From contig JAFGHA010000108.1 in NCBI GenBank assembly GCA_016930275.1, forward strand, positions 1 through 64,000: a stretch of 64,000 bases of DNA. The letters are read 5' to 3'. Under the pieces are notes generated by a model. It was not told where the DNA came from. It saw nothing but the letters and a program-made list of their open reading frames with translations, and ran no database searches. This document shows positions 39,785 to 49,768 of the stretch, piece by piece. Position 1 is the first letter of the stretch. Every line of letters begins with the position of its first letter. A program made the position numbers and the translations under genes. The DNA is from Chitinispirillaceae bacterium (GTDB taxonomy: Bacteria; Fibrobacterota; Chitinivibrionia; Chitinivibrionales; Chitinispirillaceae).

Positions 39785-40020
39785 GCTGCCGGGTTCTCCC
39801 GCAGGTAGTAACGGTTTCGTAAGAGAAAGCTCTGTTGAATCTGTTCGGCGTCGGTATCGGAATCGGTATCGAAAAAGGCACTGTTCTAATGGTCGATCCC
39901 GATTCCGACAGCGACCCTGATGATTTGAACGGTACCGTACTGATAATTTTGTGATCGTTACCAGGCCGGGAACCCTCCCGCGGACCTGTCAACGATCGCC
40001 GTGAAATACGGATACGCATA

Positions 40021-43000
40021 TTATACCGCCCCTCCGGACCGATCCGAAAGCGGTTGCGTCATTCCGGTACGGATGAGTTTATTGACTGCCTCCAGAAGTT
40101 CTTCAAGGTTGCTCTTGGGCTTGAAGTCGTCGAATCCCCTGTCAAGAGCCCGGGGTTTAAGGTGTTGTTCCTCGCCGGTCGATACCGCAAGCATGGGTAC
40201 TCCCGGTGCAAGATTCCGTTCGCGAACCGCCCTGATAAAATCGAAGCCGTTCATAACCGGCATCTCAATGTCCGAGATTACCGCGTCGAAGGTTTCTTCC
40301 GTCAGTATCTTGAGCGCTATATCGCCGTTGTCGGCGGTGGTTACGGTCGCCCCGGAACCACGCAGAAACGAACCGAGAAGATTCCGGTAAAAAGCCGAAT
40401 CGTCAATTACCAGAAAGCGTTTCTGGTCGAAAGCGACGGGAGCACCGGTGTCCTCCACCCAGACAGGATCGATTTTTTCCATTATCTGCAGCAGATCGAT
40501 ATAGAGCGTTGGTTCTCCCTGTAACAGTTGTGAACCGATGATACAAGGAGCATGAATCGTGCCGGTATCCAGATTCGTGGGTACTTCGATGGTGTCTATA
40601 ATTCTGGCGACCACGACGCCGAACGGTTTCTGCGATTTGGGGATAATGATGGAAAGGCCTTCTGTGGTGTAATCGGAGGAAAATTCCGGTACCGCCTGCT
40701 CGATTCTGATAAGAGGAATAAGCTCTTCACGATAGGTGAGATATTCCCGGTTATGTGCATGTTTAATCTGATCCGGTTGTACTTCCTGTACTCGAGTTAT
40801 CAGGCAGAGCGGTATGACGAACCGCTCAGGCCCCCCGATATTGAATTGCAGAACGGTCTGATGATCATCAAAGGAGCGTTTTGCCGCCGGTGTGCCCCCT
40901 TCGGTGCTTCCGATTTGCAGTTTTCCAAGAGTCGCGAGCCCCATGATATCGAGAATCATGGCAACTCTGCCGTTTCCGAGTACCGCAGCTCCGGCATACG
41001 CACTGCAATCCTTGAGCTGGTCGTGCAGGGATTTCACCACAATTTCTTCGGTATCGACTATGGCATCGACGACCAGACCGAACCGTTCTCCGCTGAACCG
41101 CAGCACGACAATCGAGAGGCTGTTCGCAAGATCGGTCCGCCGTTCGGCGGAATTGCGGCGACGCTCATCGGCGGCAACCGTTCCGTTGCAGTCCTGACGG
41201 CGGTCGGGGCGCTGTGCTCTGCGGTCGGGAAGACGTTCGCCGTTTGCAGGGTTGTTGTAGCTGAGGGAAATATCCAGGACTTTCGAAAGTCGCATCAGCG
41301 GCAGCAGTGTACCGCGGAGCCAGTAGACCTCTCTTTCGTCAACATGTTTAATTGCCTGGTACACATCGCTTCCGTGCAACCATACCACCTCGATGATGTT
41401 CACCTGTGGAATCGCGAAACAGGTCGATTCCACCGAAACGATAAGGGCCGGAATGATCGCAAGGGTGAGCGGCAGTTCGATACGGATGGTTGAGCCGGTA
41501 CCGGGGGCCGAACTGATGGCGATCGTCCCGCCGAGTGCCTGAATGCCCGAGCGAACGACATCCATACCGACGCCTCTGCCCGAAACCTCGGTGACTTTTT
41601 CGGCGGTGGAGAACCCCGGAACGAATATCAGATCGAAGGTCTCTCTTTCAGAAAGTGTTCCTGTCTGTTCTTCGCTGATAAGACCTTTTTCCACCGCTTT
41701 ATGGAGAATGTGGCGAGGATCCATTCCTTTACCGTCGTCTTCAATCTGAATGATCACCTGCCCGGCCTGGTGAAATGCGCTCAGGCAGACGGAACCTTCG
41801 GCGTGTTTACCTTCCCTGAGCCGAACATCAGGCATTTCGATACCATGGTCGACGGAGTTGCGTATCAGATGGGTCATTGGGTCGGCGATCGCTTCGATAA
41901 TCGATTTGTCAAGCTCAACGTCGGCGCCGCGGATTTCCAGGTTGATCTTTTTCCCCAGTTTCCGGGCAAGATCTCGTACTACCCGGCTGAACCGGTTGAA
42001 AATCGTCCCCACCGGCCGCATACGGGTCTGCATAATGGATGATTGAATTTCGGAGGTGACAACATTGAGACGCTGACCGATCGTGGTGAGGCGCTGGAGA
42101 TCGCCCAGAGCAATTAACCTGAGGTACTGATTGCGCACCAGCACGAGTTCGCTCGCGAGATTCATCAGGTTGTCGAGTAGACCGAGAGAAATACGTATGG
42201 TCTGGTCGGCGACACCGGCGGAATGAGCAGTCGGAGGCTGCCCGGGCGTCGGGGGTTTCAAGGAAGCCGCATCTTTTGGGGCTGGTTCAGCTGCCGGAGC
42301 CTTCTTTGTAACGGTTTTTTCCCTCGGAACAACGGTGGATTCCCGGATTTCCGAAGGTTTCACAATCCGGTACCGGGCAGGACTGATATCGAGTCCGGCG
42401 GTAAACAGGATTTCCTCGTCGATGATGCAGGCAACGACAAAAGAGAACCAGTGGTGCCCCTGTCCGTCCGGAGTGACGGTGAAGTCCGGACCAGCGACCG
42501 GATCGGTTTCCAGTATTGCACCGATCGATTCCATATCGCTTTTCAAGGCGGCAAAACTTCTGTTTTTCGCGCTACACTCGGCAACAAGGTCAATGGTTCC
42601 AACATGGAGCCGCTGCTGATTGGCTATTACGGGGGCGAGATCGAACCGGGTCAGATCGAACGGGGGATCCGGTGCGTCATCGTTGGTACCCTCTTCCGGA
42701 TGCGCTGCCCGGGGGGGGGCCGCGGATTCGGTACCAAGCAGTCGGGCACAGGCGGCGACCTGTTCATCTATGGTCGCATCGGTATCGTCGATATGTTCGA
42801 TGAGATACCGCAGGCGATCGGTTCCCTCGAGCAGCACTTCCGAAACCTTCGGGTCGGGTAGCAGCTGCCCGCTGCGGATCGCACCCACCAGGTTCTCCAG
42901 CGCATGCGCGAGATTTTTGACATTGTCCAGATTGAGAAACCCGGCTCCTCCCTTGACCGTGTGTACCGATCGGAAAAGCCGGTTGACGATAGCCTGGTCG

Positions 43001-43104
43001 ATCCCGCTGTCGCCGCGTTCGAGAGCGAGAATGTCATCCTCGACGGTACAGAGATGCTCCTGTGATTCGGTGAGAAATTCTCTGAGAAGGTCGTTATCTA
43101 TCAT
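40021..43104 (-). CDS. cheA: Hybrid CheA histidine kinase: Hpt, dimerisation, HATPase, two CheW domains, REC
   Basis: FRSVHTVKGGAGFLNL (H-box); HLIRNSVDHGIEMPDVRLREGK; DDGKGMD; CheW-like ALIVSVESTCFAIPQVNIIEVV and VLQFNIGGPERFVIPLCLITRVQEV; REC FLVIDDSAFYRNLLG...DAVISDIEMPVMNG. Confidence 0.95.
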   Translation of the reverse strand: MIDNDLLREFLTESQEHLCTVEDDILALERGDSGIDQAIVNRLFRSVHTVKGGAGFLNLDNVKNLAHALENLVGAIRSGQLLPDPKVSEVLLEGTDRLRYLIEHIDDTDATIDEQVAACARLLGTESAAPPRAAHPEEGTNDDAPDPPFDLTRFDLAPVIANQQRLHVGTIDLVAECSAKNRSFAALKSDMESIGAILETDPVAGPDFTVTPDGQGHHWFSFVVACIIDEEILFTAGLDISPARYRIVKPSEIRESTVVPREKTVTKKAPAAEPAPKDAASLKPPTPGQPPTAHSAGVADQTIRISLGLLDNLMNLASELVLVRNQYLRLIALGDLQRLTTIGQRLNVVTSEIQSSIMQTRMRPVGTIFNRFSRVVRDLARKLGKKINLEIRGADVELDKSIIEAIADPMTHLIRNSVDHGIEMPDVRLREGKHAEGSVCLSAFHQAGQVIIQIEDDGKGMDPRHILHKAVEKGLISEEQTGTLSERETFDLIFVPGFSTAEKVTEVSGRGVGMDVVRSGIQALGGTIAISSAPGTGSTIRIELPLTLAIIPALIVSVESTCFAIPQVNIIEVVWLHGSDVYQAIKHVDEREVYWLRGTLLPLMRLSKVLDISLSYNNPANGERLPDRRAQRPDRRQDCNGTVAADERRRNSAERRTDLANSLSIVVLRFSGERFGLVVDAIVDTEEIVVKSLHDQLKDCSAYAGAAVLGNGRVAMILDIMGLATLGKLQIGSTEGGTPAAKRSFDDHQTVLQFNIGGPERFVIPLCLITRVQEVQPDQIKHAHNREYLTYREELIPLIRIEQAVPEFSSDYTTEGLSIIIPKSQKPFGVVVARIIDTIEVPTNLDTGTIHAPCIIGSQLLQGEPTLYIDLLQIMEKIDPVWVEDTGAPVAFDQKRFLVIDDSAFYRNLLGSFLRGSGATVTTADNGDIALKILTEETFDAVISDIEMPVMNGFDFIRAVRERNLAPGVPMLAVSTGEEQHLKPRALDRGFDDFKPKSNLEELLEAVNKLIRTGMTQPLSDRSGGAV

Positions 43105-43274
43105 GGCAACGGGTCTTTAACAACAGGTTTATCCGACGAATGTTCCACTCCTGCAGATTTCCGTAACGGATAACAGGATGGTGTTTGAACGTTTTCCCAG
43201 TATATCATAGAATTACTGCGATTGTCACGTTGTTTGGAGAGCGCAGCGCCGTTGCACTACCGGAATGCCGGGCT

Positions 43275-43964
43275 TCAGAGTGACGGTTCAGCGGTATATT
43301 TTTTCAGCGCGGAAAATATTCCCTGATGAGCGGCACTGCGCATCAGATCCAGGAGTTGCTGTTCATTGCGGATTTTGTCATTTTCGGGAAGTGCACCGAT
43401 AATATGCTCCTTTGCCCAGGAAAGGAAATCGGAAAGACTCATTTCGCCGTCGAACACCAGAAAAAAGTGATCCAGTACCGCATCGAGCAGCTCAAGCGGT
43501 AATTTTTTGTTCGAACCGGTGTTTTCCGCAGATGCCGGCGTATTCGCCGGAGCGGTTCCCGTGGCTCCTTTCCCCAGATGAAGAGGCAACTGAAAATTGT
43601 AGGTTTCGGCAAGTGCGGTGAGTTTTTCGGCAAGGACGTTCTTTTCGACCGGCTTGAGGATGAAATACTGCAGCCCCGACTGTACCGCCTGGACGATAAT
43701 CTTTTTATCATGAACGGTGGTAATCAGCACAAATGGGATTTTGGCGGTTTCGGGATTTCTTCGGACGATACGGAGAAATTCCAGTCCGGATTTTCCCGGC
43801 ATATTGAAGTCCGACAGAATCAGATCGGGTTTCTTTATTTCCATTCGCAACAGAGCCGAATCGGTATCAACCGCTTCGACAATCTGATCGTATCCCAGTT
43901 CATTGAGGATTCTGATAAGCATGATCCTGATGATTTTGGAATCGTCGACGACGAGTATGTTCAT
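43275..43964 (-). CDS. Response regulator (CheY-like REC plus C-terminal extension)
   Basis: MNILVVDDSKIIRIMLIRILNELGYDQIVEAVDTDSALL...PDLILSDFNMPGKSGLEFLRIVRRNPETAKIPFVLITT...LQYFILKPVEKNVLAEKL. Confidence 0.92.
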   Translation of the reverse strand: MNILVVDDSKIIRIMLIRILNELGYDQIVEAVDTDSALLRMEIKKPDLILSDFNMPGKSGLEFLRIVRRNPETAKIPFVLITTVHDKKIIVQAVQSGLQYFILKPVEKNVLAEKLTALAETYNFQLPLHLGKGATGTAPANTPASAENTGSNKKLPLELLDAVLDHFFLVFDGEMSLSDFLSWAKEHIIGALPENDKIRNEQQLLDLMRSAAHQGIFSALKKYTAEPSL

Positions 43965-44109
43965 ACAGCCTCCCGAAAAGAATTAGGCATGGCAGAGTAC
44001 ATGTAGTATATCATGGAAAAGGTGATTGTTCCATACCGGAAATTGACGGAGCCATCGGGTTCAGAGGTGATACTGGTTGATACATCCGGAGCACAATGCC
44101 GACATTGAT

Positions 44110-44330
44110 GTTAACGCTGGGAAACCGTTTTTGAATAATGTCGGTAAGGTTATGGCGCTGATCGTTGAAATTGCTGCCGCGAGTGCGGAACAGGCGCAGG
44201 GGATCGATCAGGTGAACAAAGCCGTGGCATAGATAGATTCAACGACGCAGAGCAACGCCGTCACCCCCTTCCCCCCCCGAAGAGTCCGCCTCGGCCGTAT
44301 CCGGGGAAGCGGATACAGCCGCTACCGTGC
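44110..44330 (+). pseudogene. MCP signalling-domain C-terminal remnant
   Basis: Reads DVNAGKPFLNNVGKVMALIVEIAAASAEQAQGIDQVNKAVA*IDSTTQSNAVTP then, after a frame change, EESASAVSGEADTAATV: MCP C-terminal helix with an in-frame stop and frameshift. Confidence 0.75.
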
Positions 44331-44816
44331 GACCTCTTTGGAATAGATGATCTTGTCGTCGTTGTCGTCGTAGAAATTTCTTATATGCGCTTCGACGATG
44401 TATCCGTGACGATGATAGAAATGTCTGGTGGCGTCGTAGTCGGCGCGGGAAGAGGTCTCGATGTAGACCCTCTTTCCCCCCATCGCACGGATGAGTTTTT
44501 CAGTCTCGATAATGAGGTGCGAACCGATTTTTTTTCCATGCCGGTTCTTATCCACCGCAATCCAGAAGAGATCATGGCTGGCGACGGTACAGGCGATCGG
44601 GCCGTAGCAGGTGTAGCCGACGGGAATTCCGTTTTCTTCGGCGAAGACGAAGTAATACCCGCTGGCCGTACCACGACTGAGCCGTTCCTCGATAAGTTCG
44701 ACGGCAACGTCGATTTCATCCGGGCGGAAGGCGTTGGTCGAGGTGACGATGGAGCGGATGGCGGCGATGTCCGATTTTTCAGGGTCGGTTCTCAGGGTGA
44801 TTCCGTATGATTGCAT
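44322..44816 (-). CDS. GNAT-family N-acetyltransferase
   Basis: PVGYTCYGPIACTVASHDLFWIAVDKNRHGKKIGSHLIIETEKLIRAMGGKRVYIETSSRADYDATRHFYHRHGYIVEAHIRNFYDDNDDKIIYSK. Confidence 0.93.
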   Translation of the reverse strand: MQSYGITLRTDPEKSDIAAIRSIVTSTNAFRPDEIDVAVELIEERLSRGTASGYYFVFAEENGIPVGYTCYGPIACTVASHDLFWIAVDKNRHGKKIGSHLIIETEKLIRAMGGKRVYIETSSRADYDATRHFYHRHGYIVEAHIRNFYDDNDDKIIYSKEVAR

Positions 44817-44942
44817 TGTGGTTCATAACCTTGTAAAATTATATGAAAGTGCACTGTTAACGGCAGTTAAAATTACATTGCGCAGGTGTCTGAAAGCAGG
44901 AATAACCACTGCCGGCGGATACGGTTATAAAGGGGTACTACC

Positions 44943-46282
44943 ATGAAAGATAAAGTCCTTTCATCATTGAAGTTTGATTCAACACGGATCCTTGCAATTG
45001 TCTATACGGTCATGGTCGGGCCACTGCTGTTCTACAGTTTCAAATTCATACCATTGATGAACCGTAAAATCGGGTTGACTGTTGTTCTGTTCATGGTGCA
45101 GACGAAAATTAACACTGTTATATTCTCCGTCATTCAGAGGAACGCATCAAGAAAAATGCGTCAATTTTTACAGCGTGGAGGTGATCGGGAAAACCTGGAC
45201 GGTTCGATTGGCGGTGAGGTGTATCGTTATCCGATTCCAATGACCATGTTCATGATGGTGTCGTGGATGGTGTTGAGTAATATTTTACTGTTCTTACCGT
45301 TGTACTTTCTGACATCCGGAACGATGACGGATATGCTTATTGTAAATCTGCTCTGTCTGGCGGCGTCAATTTCCACCCTGCTGCTCGCCTACTTTATTGC
45401 GGAGACTACCGCCGTCGGATTTCTCGATCTTGATGAGTCCCGTAACCTGCCTGAACCGTCGGGCACCTGGAAACTTACCATAGGTTCGAGGAACGTTATC
45501 GTCAGTTTCACCATTATCCTTTCCATATTCATCAACTTCGTCACTGCTACCATGATCGGGCATGCCTATCGGCTCTCAAACGGACAAAACGTTTTCAACC
45601 TGTTTATTGTCGGAGTGGAGAGCTTTCTTTCAACGGCCATACTTTCCTGGTATTTCGCACGATCGGTTGCGCGTCCACTGGGAAGTGCCGTTGCGGCATT
45701 GCGCGATGTGGCCTCCGGAGACGGCGATCTGACAAAGAGGCTCGGAGCGAATACTCCCGATGAGGTGGGGGACATAGCCAGGCACTTCAATACCTTCGCC
45801 TCCAATCTGCAGGATCTTATCAGAACCATAGGCCAGGGAGCGTCTACCGTTGCCGCATCATCGACGGAACTTTCAACAACGTCCACGGAAATCGCATCGA
45901 ACACCGAGGAGGTAAGTACCACGACCCATACGGTCGCCGCATCGATCGAACAGGCGACGGTCGATTCCCTGGATGCCATAATCAGGATTATTGAAGAGGT
46001 GGATTCGATCTCGCAGAATATCGTCAGTGCCGTGGAGGAGCAGAGTGTGACGGTAAATGAAATTTCGCGGAACATCACGGACGCGAGTTCCTCCGCAGGG
46101 GAAGTGGCGAGAAACGTTGCCGAATCGGCGACCGGATCAACGAGGTGTCTTCGCATATCACCGGTGTCAACACTGCCGTTACGGAAACGTCCCGGAATGT
46201 TTCTCATATTACCGCGAGCGCCGGTGAGCTTGCCAAACTGTCGAAGAATCTCCGGGCCCTGGCGGGACGATTTAAAATATGA
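44943..46282 (+). pseudogene. Methyl-accepting chemotaxis protein lacking the hairpin tip and carrying a 3' frameshift
   Basis: Multi-TM N-terminus, HAMP (ARSVARPLGSAVAALRDVASGDGDLTKRL...DEVGDIARHFNTFASNLQDLI), N-helix, then jumps directly to the C-helix (DSLDAIIRIIEEVDSISQNIVSAVEEQSVTVNEISRNI). Frame breaks near 46136; the alternative frame reads INEVSSHITGVNTAVTETSRNVSHITASAGELAKLSKNLRALAGRFKI*. Confidence 0.8.
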
Positions 46283-46380
46283 GACACAACGGAAATTTCC
46301 GGTTCTTGAATGACGGGAACGGGACGTTATATCTTTCTGAATAGCGGCTGAATAACCGGCTTTGAAAGGAGCGTCCCCGT

Positions 46381-46791
46381 ATGCTTCGATTGATAATCAC
46401 CCGCGCAATCAACGGCATTCTGTTCGGCATCATGGATGCGCTGCTGCATGCCAATCCGTTCGCGCAGCGACTGCTTTCCGTCTATAAACCGATCGCCCGA
46501 ACATCGGTGAACGCCGCCGCCGGTATCGTGATCGATCTCTCCTACGGGTTCATTCTGGGGCTTCTTTTCCTGCTTCTTTACAAATCGTTGCCGGGAGAGA
46601 CGGGGATTGTCAAGGGGCTCTCCTTCGCGATGATCGTCTGGTTTCTCAGGGTCCTCATGAGTGTGCTCTCTTCGTGGATGATGTATACCGTTCCGGTTTC
46701 GGCACTGGTGTATGTCGCGGCGGCGGGCCTGGTGGAGATGGCGGTACTCGGGGCAATCTATGGAATTTTTCTGCATCCGTTCGGCAACTGA
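46381..46791 (+). CDS. Small polytopic membrane protein, unknown function
   Basis: Several hydrophobic helices over 136 aa; no recognised family. Confidence 0.55.
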   Translation: MLRLIITRAINGILFGIMDALLHANPFAQRLLSVYKPIARTSVNAAAGIVIDLSYGFILGLLFLLLYKSLPGETGIVKGLSFAMIVWFLRVLMSVLSSWMMYTVPVSALVYVAAAGLVEMAVLGAIYGIFLHPFGN

Positions 46792-46817
46792 ACGGCGATT
46801 GGTTACAGGTACGTTCC

Positions 46818-47183
46818 ATGAACATCAGCAGATACATGAAGGAACATGAAGCTTTCGTCAAACAACATCTGCTTGCCGGAGATACCTCAACCGACGGGGA
46901 GGGACTGCTGCGCAATCACGAACGGATACTTGCCGCAATGCAGCATGAGCGGTTGATCCATCTTCTGGTAACGCTGGCGTTCGGGATTTTTCTTCTCGTT
47001 TCTCTGTGTATCGTGCAGCTTTTTCCTTCGCCGGTTGTCTATCTGCTGCCGGGACTTTTTTTTATCATGCTCATTTTTTATGTGGCCCATTATTTTTTTC
47101 TGGAAAACACGATACAGCGCTGGTATGAACTGACGGATGAGATCGTGAAGAAGATGGGAACCGGTCGCTCCGACGGGGCTTGA
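46818..47183 (+). CDS. Small two-TM membrane protein, conserved hypothetical
   Basis: ATG at 46818; KEHEAFVKQHLL...NHERILAAMQHERLIHLLVTLAFGIFLLVSLCIVQL...YFFLENTIQRWYELTDEI. Confidence 0.65.
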   Translation: MNISRYMKEHEAFVKQHLLAGDTSTDGEGLLRNHERILAAMQHERLIHLLVTLAFGIFLLVSLCIVQLFPSPVVYLLPGLFFIMLIFYVAHYFFLENTIQRWYELTDEIVKKMGTGRSDGA

Positions 47184-47242
47184 AGTGCGGTCGCCGGTAT
47201 TCGTTTTAAAACCCCCTTTCCGTATAGTACTTTCAAAGTACC

Positions 47243-48145
47243 ATGATCCATATAGCACTTTTCGGTTCACTGTTTTCTCTCTGCGCCGGGGCGGTTTCAT
47301 TAACCGTTTCGATGCTGTTTTTTCTCCGCTATAGAAAACGGGTAATCGTCTGGTATTCTCTGCTTCTGGGAACGGTGATTCTGCTTGCTTTAAGTAGAAT
47401 GATTGAATTGTACTGCCGGATTGCCGGGATCGAACAAACCACCTTTGGCAGGTTACTCCCGACGATAATCGAAAAAGCAGGCTATCTGCTCGGGTTGATT
47501 TCAGGAACCCGTTTCTGTTTTTGCCTGATCGGTATTCAGCTTAAAAAATGGATGCATCTGCTGATCGTCGGAATTTCGGTGTTGTATACCGCAGCAACAT
47601 TCGCTGAACTTTTGAATACTACGAGCGGGTATCAGTTCATACGGCTTGGTGTCGGTCTTCCGATACTTTTCGGTACGTATATCGCATTATGTATCATCAC
47701 TGCGCTGAAACTTGACTCGATTGCCGAGCGGCAGCTTCGAATGACCGTAAAACTTTTTTTTACACTCTCGATTCTTGTGCTTCCGCTGTCGCTGGTGAAA
47801 TATTTCAGGGATCTTCCCTATCTGCCCTGGCATCTTGAGAACTCCATTGTACTGATTGTGATTGCCGTTGGAAGTATCATGTTTGCATTCAGGTTTTTCA
47901 ACCGTCCCTCCTATCTGGTCCAGGGCAGAATTTCAGAGTATTTCAGAAGCCGCTTCGGCACTACCGACCGTGAAGAAGAAATCGTTCTTTGTACGGTTCA
48001 GGGATTGTCGAACAATGAAATCGGTCAGAAACTCTGTATCTCGGTACGAACCGTTGAAAGTCATCTCTATAAGGTATTTCAGAAAACAGGAGTCAAAAAC
48101 CGCATTCAACTGATTAATCTTCTTTCCTCCGATAGCGCAGATTGA
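47243..48145 (+). CDS. Membrane-bound LuxR-type transcriptional regulator
   Basis: Seven or so hydrophobic segments, then C-terminal LuxR HTH TDREEEIVLCTVQGLSNNEIGQKLCISVRTVESHLYKVFQKTGVKNRIQLINLL. Confidence 0.88.
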   Translation: MIHIALFGSLFSLCAGAVSLTVSMLFFLRYRKRVIVWYSLLLGTVILLALSRMIELYCRIAGIEQTTFGRLLPTIIEKAGYLLGLISGTRFCFCLIGIQLKKWMHLLIVGISVLYTAATFAELLNTTSGYQFIRLGVGLPILFGTYIALCIITALKLDSIAERQLRMTVKLFFTLSILVLPLSLVKYFRDLPYLPWHLENSIVLIVIAVGSIMFAFRFFNRPSYLVQGRISEYFRSRFGTTDREEEIVLCTVQGLSNNEIGQKLCISVRTVESHLYKVFQKTGVKNRIQLINLLSSDSAD

Positions 48146-48295
48146 GTAAAAAACCACATCAGTAATTCCACTGATCTGAAAAAACCAGTAGTAATCCCCT
48201 TTAAACAACTTACAAACCGGTATTTCTTCGGATGTTTTTCCTTTCTGCAGGGGCCATACTTACTATTGTTACTCGATTGCAAAAGGAGCAATGGT

Positions 48296-49735
48296 ATGCG
48301 TCTGAAAAAAGTGGTCCTGCTGTTTCCTCCCTGTATGGTGAAAACGTTCGGTAAAAACGGTGGTGATGGAACGAGTACCGAAAAAACGCTTGCACCCCCG
48401 CTGGGGATTCTCTATCTGGCCAGCGAACTCATCGCAGCCGGATACGATGTCGACACGTATGATTTCAATGCCGAGCAGTATTCCCGGGAGCGCCTCGTGA
48501 AATGTCTTGCCGGTGCCGACCTCGCGGGAATATCGGTAATGAGTTTCAATCTTAAAGAAGCATGCGGCATCATTGCCGACAGCAATCAGCTGTTTCCGGA
48601 TCTGCCGGTGATTGCCGGAGGGCCGGATCTGATCCTGCGTCCCCGATATATCGAAGGGACCGCGGCAGTGGTGTGTCACGAAGCGGAAACGATTATTGTT
48701 CCCCTGGTACGGGCATTGATTGACGGCGGGGCGCTTGGGGATGTTCCGGGTATCATTTATAAAAACGGTGATGGGGAGGTGTGTTATGGTCCTCCCTTCA
48801 ATCCGGTAATGAATCTCGATACAATACGGTTTCCCCGGAGAGCGTTGCTGAGATATCACAAGGGTTATTCGGTTATCGGCAGACACCGGGGATCAAAGGT
48901 GACCACACTGATCACTTCACGGGGATGTCCGAAACGGTGCCGGTTCTGTGCGCATGGAGCGGTTTCATACCGTTGTTACCGTCAGCGCAGTGCTGAGAAT
49001 GTCCTTGCTGAAATTGCAGCTATCGTGCATGACGGATTTGAAGTCATCGGTATCGTGGATGACAATTTTACCGCCGATAAAAAAAGGGCGCTTGCGATAC
49101 TGCGGGGAATAAAGGCGATGAATACCCGTTTGTCAATTGCGGTACAGGGAAGAGTTGATGCCGCCGATGAGGAGTTGTTCGCAGCTATGCGCGAAGCCGG
49201 CGTCAAGGCGATCACCTTCGGGCTGGAGTCGGGAAATCAGGATGTGCTGGATTATTATGAGAAGGGATCTTCGGTGGAAGAAAACGCCGCGGCCATACGC
49301 ATGGCGGATCGGGCGGGATTGTATACCGGAGGCATATTCATTCTGGGGGCACCCTTCGAAGGTCGTGAACATTTCGAGCGCACCTATCGCTTCGCCGCTC
49401 ATCTGCCGCTTGACATAACGACCTTCTGGGTGCTCGATTATGCCTTCGGATCCCCCCTGTGGGAAGAGGCGAGAAAAAAGGGAATCGTGCGGGACGGCGA
49501 AACCATCGTTCCCGCCGGTCGTGAACGGGGAACCCAGCAGTATCCGACCGAGGAATTGGTGAAACTGTGTGAACGCTATTTTTTCAGGTATTATCGTCGT
49601 CCTTCGTACTGGTTGCGGCAGTTGATGAAATGTTTACGTGTACGGGACCGGTACCTGGTAATGGTGTTTTTTGCAGGAGCGAAATTCCTTATTGTCAGAA
49701 AAATGGTACTGATGGCAGAGAGAAAACCAAATTAA
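48296..49735 (+). CDS. B12-binding-domain radical SAM protein
   Basis: APPLGILYLASELIAAGYDVDTYDFNAEQ...GISVMSFNLKEACGIIADSNQLFPDLPVIAGGPD; radical SAM TSRGCPKRCRFCAHG...IVDDNFTADKKRA...GLESGNQDVLDYYEKG. Confidence 0.92.
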   Translation: MRLKKVVLLFPPCMVKTFGKNGGDGTSTEKTLAPPLGILYLASELIAAGYDVDTYDFNAEQYSRERLVKCLAGADLAGISVMSFNLKEACGIIADSNQLFPDLPVIAGGPDLILRPRYIEGTAAVVCHEAETIIVPLVRALIDGGALGDVPGIIYKNGDGEVCYGPPFNPVMNLDTIRFPRRALLRYHKGYSVIGRHRGSKVTTLITSRGCPKRCRFCAHGAVSYRCYRQRSAENVLAEIAAIVHDGFEVIGIVDDNFTADKKRALAILRGIKAMNTRLSIAVQGRVDAADEELFAAMREAGVKAITFGLESGNQDVLDYYEKGSSVEENAAAIRMADRAGLYTGGIFILGAPFEGREHFERTYRFAAHLPLDITTFWVLDYAFGSPLWEEARKKGIVRDGETIVPAGRERGTQQYPTEELVKLCERYFFRYYRRPSYWLRQLMKCLRVRDRYLVMVFFAGAKFLIVRKMVLMAERKPN

Positions 49736-49768
49736 AATGCTTTGGTACAGTGTGTAAAATGGTGCGAG

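Noticed and set aside
39777-40019. 80-aa minus-strand ORF between cheW and cheA
   Set aside because: Driven by short ggtatcggaatc-like repeats (SIPIPIPTPNR); no family resemblance and no clear RBS.
40552-41493. 313-aa plus-strand ORF
   Set aside because: Lies wholly antisense to cheA, whose domains are unambiguous.
42223-42861. 212-aa plus-strand ORF
   Set aside because: Antisense to cheA; no family features.
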